Positions 1 through 5,423 of a DNA stretch of 5,423 nucleotides are shown here, in pieces. The stretch comes from Eggerthellaceae bacterium UBA5906 (lineage in GTDB: Bacteria; Actinomycetota; Coriobacteriia; Coriobacteriales; Eggerthellaceae). Location: contig DJEE01000182.1 of the NCBI GenBank assembly GCA_002431805.1, forward strand, positions 1 to 5,423. Direction: 5' to 3'. Both the position numbers and the translations under genes were made by a program. The notes under the pieces are model-generated. The model was not told the DNA's origin and did no database searches. It saw nothing but the letters and a program-made list of their open reading frames with translations. Position 1 is the first letter of the stretch. Each line of letters opens with the position of its first letter.

Positions 1-1358
<1,358 letters not shown>

Positions 1359-1403
1359 CTAACTAGCGCGGATCGGAAGCATCGTCTGGCCGTACAGTGG
1401 TGC

Positions 1404-1432
1404 ATATTACCAGTGTTTCCAAGCCGTAAAAC
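1404..1432 (-). promoter_or_regulatory. Candidate nifJ promoter
   Basis: On the minus strand TAATAT (1409-1404) is preceded by TGG, giving an extended -10 (TGnTAATAT). A poor -35, GTTTTA, lies 17 bases upstream (1432-1427). Transcription would start near 1397 and leave a leader of about 60 bases. The -10 lies in the spacer of an imperfect dyad, ACAGTGG (1394-1400) and CCAGTGT (1410-1416), six of seven pairs, which could be an operator. This is read by eye and has no experimental support. Confidence 0.35.
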
Positions 1433-1454
1433 CCCCAATGCAGCGAAGATGTGC

Positions 1455-1481
1455 CCGCGGTTTGCCTGCTTCGGCAAGCGG
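1455..1481. repeat. Bulged hairpin, one of two mutually exclusive folds
   Basis: CCGC (1455-1458) pairs with GCGG (1478-1481), and TTGCC (1462-1466) pairs with GGCAA (1473-1477). This leaves a three-base bulge and a six-base loop (TGCTTC). The right half is also the left arm of the larger inverted repeat 1474-1517, so the two folds compete. Its function is unknown. Confidence 0.4.
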
Positions 1482-1517
1482 TGCGCCGTGCATGTGCACC
1501 TGCCGCCCACCGCTTGC
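1474..1517. repeat. Perfect 10-bp inverted repeat enclosing a smaller dyad
   Basis: GCAAGCGGTG (1474-1483) is exactly complementary to CACCGCTTGC (1508-1517), with a 24-base spacer. The spacer contains GTGCA-TG-TGCAC (1488-1499), itself a perfect 5-2-5 dyad. The element lies upstream of both candidate promoters, so it may be a protein-binding site or part of an unannotated transcript. No T tract follows on either strand. Confidence 0.5.
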
Positions 1518-1616
1518 GCCTACCGTTCGCCCTTTGAATGCAACCGCTTACCGCGCCAGAACATAATCCCAGGTGGGCACACATAACAAGTTTCCTTGTA
1601 ACGCACCGGTTAAACC

Positions 1617-1657
1617 TTTACCTGCGCTTTATTTTCCATGGCTAATCATGGATAATA
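1617..1657 (+). promoter_or_regulatory. Candidate promoter with overlapping operator-like dyad for the binding-protein gene
   Basis: TATTTTCCATG (1630-1640) and CATGGATAATA (1647-1657) form an 11-bp inverted repeat with one mismatch, around the six-base spacer GCTAAT. Two promoter readings overlap it. One is -35 TTTACC (1617-1622) with -10 GCTAAT (1641-1646), 18 bases apart, where the -10 is exactly the dyad spacer. The other is -10 GATAAT (1651-1656) with a poor -35 TTTATT (1628-1633), 17 bases apart. Transcription would begin about 80-90 bases before the start codon. A dimeric repressor bound here would block polymerase; that role is inference. Confidence 0.4.
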
Positions 1658-1683
1658 GGCCTCGTTTGCTGTTGTGCATGTGC

Positions 1684-1722
1684 GCTTGGGCGCATGCCAA
1701 GCTCGGGGCAAAACCGCCCCGA
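1684..1722 (+). repeat. Tandem hairpins in the leader of the binding-protein gene
   Basis: GCTTGG (1684-1689) pairs with CCAAGC (1697-1702), and directly after it TCGGGGC (1703-1709) pairs with GCCCCGA (1716-1722) around the loop AAAACC. The first hairpin has an alternative, TGCGC (1681-1685) with GCGCA (1690-1694). The second stem ends nine bases before the ribosome binding site. No T tract follows, so this is not a terminator. It may stabilise the mRNA or influence translation. Confidence 0.4.
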
Positions 1723-1731
1723 CTACTGAAC

Positions 1732-1737
1732 GGAGGG
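1732..1737 (+). promoter_or_regulatory. Ribosome binding site of the binding-protein gene
   Basis: GGAGGG lies six bases before ATG 1744. It selects this start over the in-frame upstream ATG at 1648, which has no Shine-Dalgarno sequence and would put about 30 residues in front of the signal peptide. Confidence 0.85.
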
Positions 1738-1743
1738 AATCCC

Positions 1744-3342
1744 ATGGAACAGCAGAATTCTCTGTCGCGCCGCACTTTCCTGGCGGGCAGCGCCGTTGCC
1801 GCCGCAACGGCCGGCCTGGCTCTGAGCGGCTGCGGCTCAAGCAGCTCCTCTTCTTCTGACACGAAGAAGGCAGACACCGGCACCGCCGCCCAGGGCGGCA
1901 CGCTCACCGGTGCTTGCGCCTACAGCTCCACGAACGTCAACCCTGTTGGCAACAGCTCTGCGTTGATGTTGGCCGCCACGTGGCACGTGTTCGAGGGCCT
2001 GTACGACCTGGACCTGCACACCTACAAGACCTACAACGCGCTGGCAGCTGCCAAGCCCACGAAGGTCTCCGACACCGAGTACACCGTTGCCCTGCGTGAC
2101 GGCGCCAAGTTCTCCGACGGCACCGACGTCACCGCAGACGACGTGGTGAACGCTTTCGAGCTGAACATGGCCGACGCCACCTACGGTGCGTTTTTGGAGT
2201 TCATCGACTCCGTTGCCAAGAAGGACGACAAGACCGTCACCATCACGCTGAAGTACCCCTTCGACAGCCTGCTTGAGGGCCGCCTGTCCGTGGTGAAGAT
2301 CTTCCCGAAGTCCCTTTCCACCGACGACCTGAAGACCGCTCCTATCGGCTCGGGCCCGTGGAAGTACAGCAAGATCAACGGCGACGACCAGGGCGCCATC
2401 GAGTTTCTGCCCAACGAGTACTACAACGGCGAGTACAAGGCCACGGCCGACTCCATGCACTGGGATGTGCTGCTTGACAACACCTCCCGCACCACGGCCC
2501 TGCAGGAGGGCTCGGTGCAGGTCATGGAAAACGTGCCCGATGCCAACGCCGACCAGCTCACCGCAGCCGGCGCCACCGTTGAGTACATCCAGGGCTTCAA
2601 CCAGGCATTCCTCATGTTCAACACGCAGAAGGCCCCCTTCAACGACAAGCGCGTGCGTCAGGCATTCTTCTACGCCATCGACGTTGACAAGCTGATCTCC
2701 AACGCCCTGAACGGCCATGCCGCCAAGGTTACCTCCTTCCTGCCGAAGGACCACAAGAACTATCACCAGGCCTCCACGGTGTACACCTACGACAAGGACA
2801 AGGCCGCCAGCCTCATCAAGGAAGCCGGCGCCGAGGGCACCAGCTTAGAGCTGATGGTGAACAACAACTGGGTCAAGGACCTGGCCGCTCAGATCAAAAA
2901 CGACCTGGACGCCGTGGGTCTGAACGTCACCATCAACGAGACGAAAATCGACTGGGCAAAGCTTGCTCCGTCCGACTCCGAGCTGCCCTACGACGTTATG
3001 CTCACCCCGGGCGACCCCACCTGCTTCGGCAACGACCCCGACCTGCTCATGTCCTGGTGGTACGGCGACAACGTGTGGACCAAGGGCCGCTCCTGCTGGC
3101 AGAAGGCCGGCGACGGCAAGTGGGCAGAGCTGGCCGACCTCATGCAGCAGGCTCGTCAGGCCGAATCCTCCAAGCAGCAGGAGCTGTGGAACCAGTGCTT
3201 CGACATCATCGCCGAAGAAGCTCCGCTGTACCCGCTGTTCCATCGCGAGCTGGCCACGGGCTACCAGGCCGGCACCATCACCGGTTTCGAGCCCATCGCA
3301 ACCACCGGTCTGGTGTTCCTGGGCGCTTCCGCTAAGGCGTAA
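1744..3342 (+). CDS. Tat-exported lipoprotein, family-5 ABC transporter substrate-binding protein (DppA/OppA type)
   Basis: The 532-residue protein matches the usual size of peptide/nickel-type binding proteins (SBP_bac_5). The N-terminus has a twin-arginine motif, SRRTFLAG (8-15, Arg9-Arg10), an alanine-rich hydrophobic stretch, and a lipobox LSGC (27-30). Cys30 should be lipidated, followed by a serine-rich linker (32-38). The family signature reads ALRDGAKFSDGTDVTADDVV (from 116), and later segments such as the NDKRVRQAFFYAID stretch and the C-terminal EEAPLYPLFHR are typical. It would capture a ligand outside the membrane and deliver it to the permeases encoded downstream. Oligo- or dipeptides are the default guess, but the ligand cannot be read from sequence; nickel or other solutes remain possible. 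The gene has its own strong ribosome binding site and its own terminator, consistent with binding protein made in excess over the membrane parts. Confidence 0.93.
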   Translation: MEQQNSLSRRTFLAGSAVAAATAGLALSGCGSSSSSSSDTKKADTGTAAQGGTLTGACAYSSTNVNPVGNSSALMLAATWHVFEGLYDLDLHTYKTYNALAAAKPTKVSDTEYTVALRDGAKFSDGTDVTADDVVNAFELNMADATYGAFLEFIDSVAKKDDKTVTITLKYPFDSLLEGRLSVVKIFPKSLSTDDLKTAPIGSGPWKYSKINGDDQGAIEFLPNEYYNGEYKATADSMHWDVLLDNTSRTTALQEGSVQVMENVPDANADQLTAAGATVEYIQGFNQAFLMFNTQKAPFNDKRVRQAFFYAIDVDKLISNALNGHAAKVTSFLPKDHKNYHQASTVYTYDKDKAASLIKEAGAEGTSLELMVNNNWVKDLAAQIKNDLDAVGLNVTINETKIDWAKLAPSDSELPYDVMLTPGDPTCFGNDPDLLMSWWYGDNVWTKGRSCWQKAGDGKWAELADLMQQARQAESSKQQELWNQCFDIIAEEAPLYPLFHRELATGYQAGTITGFEPIATTGLVFLGASAKA

Positions 3343-3388
3343 ATCCTTTCGGCAAGCGGCTGTTCCAGCCACAATTTCTTAACGAAGT

Positions 3389-3421
3389 AAGCCGTTCCCC
3401 ACGGGGAACGGCTTCTTTTTT
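3389..3421 (+). terminator. Strong intrinsic terminator after the binding-protein gene
   Basis: AAGCCGTTCCC (3389-3399) pairs perfectly with GGGAACGGCTT (3404-3414) around a CACG loop, followed by CTTTTTT. The 11-bp GC-rich stem and T tract are textbook. It lies 47 bases after the stop codon and separates the binding-protein transcript from the permease genes. A small stem GGCTG-ttc-CAGCC (3358-3370) lies between the stop and the terminator. Confidence 0.93.
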
Positions 3422-3430
3422 GTCATGAAC

Positions 3431-3511
3431 GGTATACCAAGGTAAAACTATACGTACCTAACGAGGGGATTGCGCCTTTTACCTATATAAGAGTGTAAAA
3501 CTCCGATAAAA
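3431..3511 (+). promoter_or_regulatory. AT-rich promoter/operator region of the permease genes with repeated GTAAAA motif
   Basis: Just after the terminator the sequence becomes AT-rich. It contains the palindrome GGTATACC (3431-3438), GGTAAAAC (3441-3448), TTTTACC (3477-3483), GTAAAAC (3495-3501) and GATAAAA (3505-3511). TTTTAC (3477-3482) and GTAAAA (3495-3500) form a perfect dyad around the TATATAA-containing spacer. Possible core elements are -35 TTGCGC (3470-3475) with -10 TGTAAA (3494-3499), 18 bases apart, or the TATATAAG at 3484-3491 as a -10. No single pairing is convincing, so the exact start of transcription is open. Confidence 0.4.
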
Positions 3512-3520
3512 TGCACTGTT

Positions 3521-3574
3521 GGCTGTTTGCACGCTGGCCGCTAAGAAACGCGGTCGGTCAGCGTGCGAGCAGCT
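3521..3574 (+). repeat. Long leader hairpin upstream of the permease genes
   Basis: GCACGCTGGCCG (3529-3540) pairs with CGGTCAGCGTGC (3555-3566) with one G-U. The stem continues outward without interruption through 3521-3528 against 3567-3574, using three more G-U pairs, for 20 pairs in all. The loop is 3541-3554. A tandem GGTC GGTC (3552-3559) allows a second register at the tip, GGCCGC (3536-3541) with GCGGTC (3550-3555), giving an eight-base loop and a four-base bulge. No T tract follows, so it is not an ordinary terminator. It ends about 30 bases before the ribosome binding site. The G-U pairs favour folding as RNA of the plus strand. Confidence 0.6.
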
Positions 3575-3604
3575 GGTAAGTAAAGGACGAGAGTCAAAAG
3601 AGCG

Positions 3605-3613
3605 AAAGGAGGG
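3605..3613 (+). promoter_or_regulatory. Ribosome binding site of the first permease gene
   Basis: AAAGGAGGG lies just before GTG 3618; the GGAGG core ends five bases from it. It decides for the GTG start against the in-frame TTG at 3519, which has no Shine-Dalgarno sequence and would add 33 mostly charged residues. Confidence 0.85.
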
Positions 3614-3617
3614 TCTG

Positions 3618-4574
3618 GTGAGCAACCTTCTGCGATTGATCGGACGGCGTCTTATCGCGCTGCCTATCATGTTGTTCGGTGTCACCATCCTCGTGTTCCT
3701 CATCATGGCGCTTTCCCCCATCGACCAGGCATACCAGGTTTTGGGCGAAAACGCCACGGCGGAACAGGCGGACCAGTACCGCGAGGAGCATGGGCTGAAC
3801 GACCCCGTGCTTGTGCAGTACGGAAATTACATGGTGGGGTTGTTCCAGGGTGACATGGGCACCTATGGAGCAAGCAATATGTCGGTGGCCGACCGCATCG
3901 GCTCGGCATTGCCCGTCACGTTGCAGTTAACGTTTATGGGCCTGATCATAGCGGTGATCTTCTCCACTATCCTCGGCGTGGTATCGGCGTTGTATCGCGA
4001 CCGATGGCCCGACCAAGTTATACGCGTGTTTTCCATCGCATGCATTGCCACCCCGTCGTTCTGGCTTGCAGTGCTGATGATTTTGCTGTTCTCATCCATG
4101 CTGCACTGGCTGCCGGCTTCCGGCCAGCTGCCCAGCTTTGCCAGCGACCCGGGCGGATGGATCGCCCGTATGGCAATGCCGGCCGTAGCCTTGGCTATCC
4201 CGGTTACGGGCCAGATGACGCGCGTTATCCGCACGTCCATGGTGGAAGAACTTGACAAGGACTACGTGCGCACCGCCATTGGCGCCGGCATCCCGAAGAG
4301 TGTTGTTGTGGCGCGCAACGTGCTGCGCAACGCCCTTATCACGCCGGTTACCGTGCTTGGCCTGCGCATCGGCTACCTTATCGGCGGCGCTGTGGTTATC
4401 GAGGTTATCTTCAACCTCCCCGGCATGGGCGCGGCCATCATGTCCGGCATCCAGTCCAACTACGTCATGCTGGTGCAGGGCGTTGTGTTGGTGGTTGCCT
4501 TCACCTTTATTATCATCAACATCATCGTGGATATGCTTTATATCCTGATCGACCCTCGAATCAGGACGGTGTAG
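3618..4574 (+). CDS. ABC transporter permease, DppB/OppB type (peptide/nickel family)
   Basis: This 318-residue integral membrane protein begins at GTG 3618 (VSNLLRLIGRRLIALP). It would form one half of the channel fed by the binding protein. The first membrane segment is about residues 12-32, followed by the family's extracytoplasmic segment (about 34-95) with DPVLVQYGNYMVGLFQGDMG. The transport core starts near PVTLQLTF (99-106). Further membrane segments are visible around 101-123, 135-158, 172-195, 240-260 and 285-305. The cytoplasmic EAA-type loop that contacts the ATPase reads DYVRTAIGAG (215-224), and the downstream NLPGMG is at 266-271. It ends LIDPRIRTV, as DppB proteins typically do. 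Codons are more varied than in the binding-protein gene, suggesting a lower expression level. The next gene starts one base after the stop. Confidence 0.93.
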   Translation: MSNLLRLIGRRLIALPIMLFGVTILVFLIMALSPIDQAYQVLGENATAEQADQYREEHGLNDPVLVQYGNYMVGLFQGDMGTYGASNMSVADRIGSALPVTLQLTFMGLIIAVIFSTILGVVSALYRDRWPDQVIRVFSIACIATPSFWLAVLMILLFSSMLHWLPASGQLPSFASDPGGWIARMAMPAVALAIPVTGQMTRVIRTSMVEELDKDYVRTAIGAGIPKSVVVARNVLRNALITPVTVLGLRIGYLIGGAVVIEVIFNLPGMGAAIMSGIQSNYVMLVQGVVLVVAFTFIIINIIVDMLYILIDPRIRTV

Positions 4575-4575
4575 C

Positions 4576-5423
4576 ATGGTTCAACTTCGTGGAAACCTTA
4601 CTAAGAAGATGGAGGACAACGCCGGTAAGGTGCGCTTCAGGCACCTGAAAGCCATGACCGTTGGCTCCCGCATCTCCTTGGTCGTGCTCGTTTTGGTGGC
4701 TATGATCGCCGTGCTGGCTAACGTCATCGCACCGCACAACCCCTACGAGATCTTCACCGCCCGCATGGCACCGGATTCGCAGTTCCTGTTCGGCACCGAC
4801 GACAAGGGCCGCGACGTGCTGTCCCGCATGATGTACGGTGCGCGCTACTCGCTGGTCATCGGCTTGGGTGCAACCGCGTTCGCCCTGGTGGCCGGCTCTA
4901 TCGTGGGCGCCATCGCCGCAGTTTCGCGCAAGTGGGTCTCTGAGGTCATCATGCGCATCTGCGACATCATCATGTCGTTCCCGGGCATCGCGCTGGCCGC
5001 TACGTTCGTGCTGTCCTTCGGCGCGTCCATCCCGTCGCTGATCTTCGCCATCGGCTTTTTGTACATCCCGCAGCTAGCCCGTATCGTGCGCGCCAACATC
5101 GTGTCCGAATACGGCCAGGACTACGTGCGCGCCGTTATCGTGTCCGGCGCTCGCGCCCCGTGGATCCTTATGAAGCACGTGGTGCGCAACTGCCTGGCTC
5201 CGGTCATGGTGTTCACCATCGTGTTGGTGGCAGACGCCATCGTGTTCGAGGCGTCCCTGTCCTTCATCAGCGCCGGCATCCCCGAGCCCACGCCTACGTG
5301 GGGCAACATCCTGGCAGACGCCCGCAACGGCGTGCTGTCCGGCCGTTGGTGGCAGGCGCTGTTCCCCGGCCTGGCAATTATGATCACGGTTCTGTGCCTG
5401 AACATCCTGTCCGAGGGCATCAC
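4576..5423 (+). CDS. ABC transporter permease, DppC/OppC type; C-terminus cut by the right edge
   Basis: 282 codons are visible, so probably only the last 10-25 residues are missing (family about 290-310). It is the partner channel subunit of the DppB-type protein. The N-terminal cytoplasmic tail (1-32) is followed by a first membrane segment at about 33-52, then the family signature FGTDDKGRDVLSRMMYGARYSL (from 72, key residues Gly73, Asp75, Gly78, Arg79, Asp80). The EAA-type ATPase contact loop is DYVRAVIVSGA (182-192), and the late signature EASLSFISAG...PTWG spans 225-243. The ATG follows the upstream TAG with one base between them (TAG c ATG). AGGA at 4563-4566, inside the preceding gene, is the probable ribosome binding site, so translation is likely coupled. 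The alternative ATG at 4609 has no such site. The ATPase genes (DppD/DppF type) are expected just downstream. Confidence 0.93.
   Translation, partial: MVQLRGNLTKKMEDNAGKVRFRHLKAMTVGSRISLVVLVLVAMIAVLANVIAPHNPYEIFTARMAPDSQFLFGTDDKGRDVLSRMMYGARYSLVIGLGATAFALVAGSIVGAIAAVSRKWVSEVIMRICDIIMSFPGIALAATFVLSFGASIPSLIFAIGFLYIPQLARIVRANIVSEYGQDYVRAVIVSGARAPWILMKHVVRNCLAPVMVFTIVLVADAIVFEASLSFISAGIPEPTPTWGNILADARNGVLSGRWWQALFPGLAIMITVLCLNILSEGI

Noticed and set aside
1363..1584. 73-codon minus-strand frame in the divergent region
   Set aside because: Arg/Ala/Cys-rich composition, no clear ribosome binding site, no recognisable domain, and it would cover the nifJ promoter and leader.
1648..1743. In-frame upstream ATG for the binding-protein gene
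   Set aside because: It would bury the Tat signal peptide behind about 30 residues and has no ribosome binding site; ATG 1744 has both in the right place.
1837..2766. 309-codon open frame on the minus strand, and a similar one at 2845-3372
   Set aside because: Both are antisense to the binding-protein gene, Gly/Val/Leu-rich, with no recognisable domain.
3521..3574. Leader hairpin as an intrinsic terminator or T-box
   Set aside because: No T tract follows it, and I see no T-box sequence or antiterminator arrangement.
3519..3617. TTG start giving the DppB-type permease 33 extra residues
   Set aside because: No Shine-Dalgarno sequence before TTG, the extension is highly charged, and AAAGGAGGG correctly spaced before GTG 3618 explains the start.
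4092..4577. 161-codon minus-strand frame under the DppB-type gene
   Set aside because: Antisense to a well-supported permease; His/Asp-rich shadow with no domain.

Overview
This window looks like an ordinary metabolic and transport stretch of a GC-rich anaerobic bacterium. The organism is probably an actinobacterium of the Coriobacteriia (Eggerthellaceae-like). This is inferred from three things together: a single-chain pyruvate:ferredoxin oxidoreductase, a twin-arginine lipoprotein binding protein, and GC-rich coding sequence with clear Shine-Dalgarno sites. No marker gene is present, so the lineage is not proven.

Layout: bases 1-1337 (minus strand) hold the first 445 codons of nifJ, which runs off the left edge. 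A 406-base divergent intergenic region (1338-1743) follows and contains several inverted repeats. Then, on the plus strand, comes a family-5 (DppA/OppA type) solute-binding lipoprotein (1744-3342), closed by a strong intrinsic terminator (3389-3421). A 275-base gap with an AT-rich promoter-like segment and a long leader hairpin leads to two permease genes of the DppB and DppC types (3618-4574 and 4576 to beyond 5423). These are separated by one base. The last gene lacks only its final residues at the right edge.

How the genes work together: the binding protein, anchored by a lipid outside the membrane, would capture a peptide or similar ligand and deliver it to the DppB/DppC-type channel. The two ATPases are not in the window and are expected downstream. 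nifJ is divergent and catalyses oxidation of pyruvate to acetyl-CoA and CO2 with reduction of ferredoxin. It probably has only a positional link to the transporter.

The most interesting material is non-coding: a near-perfect dyad on the likely promoter of the binding-protein gene, a roughly 20-bp hairpin in the permease leader that coincides with a Trp-containing 22-codon frame, and a GTAAAAC motif that recurs upstream of nifJ and upstream of the permeases. I see no mobile element, CRISPR array, tRNA or rRNA, and no convincing undescribed multi-gene system.
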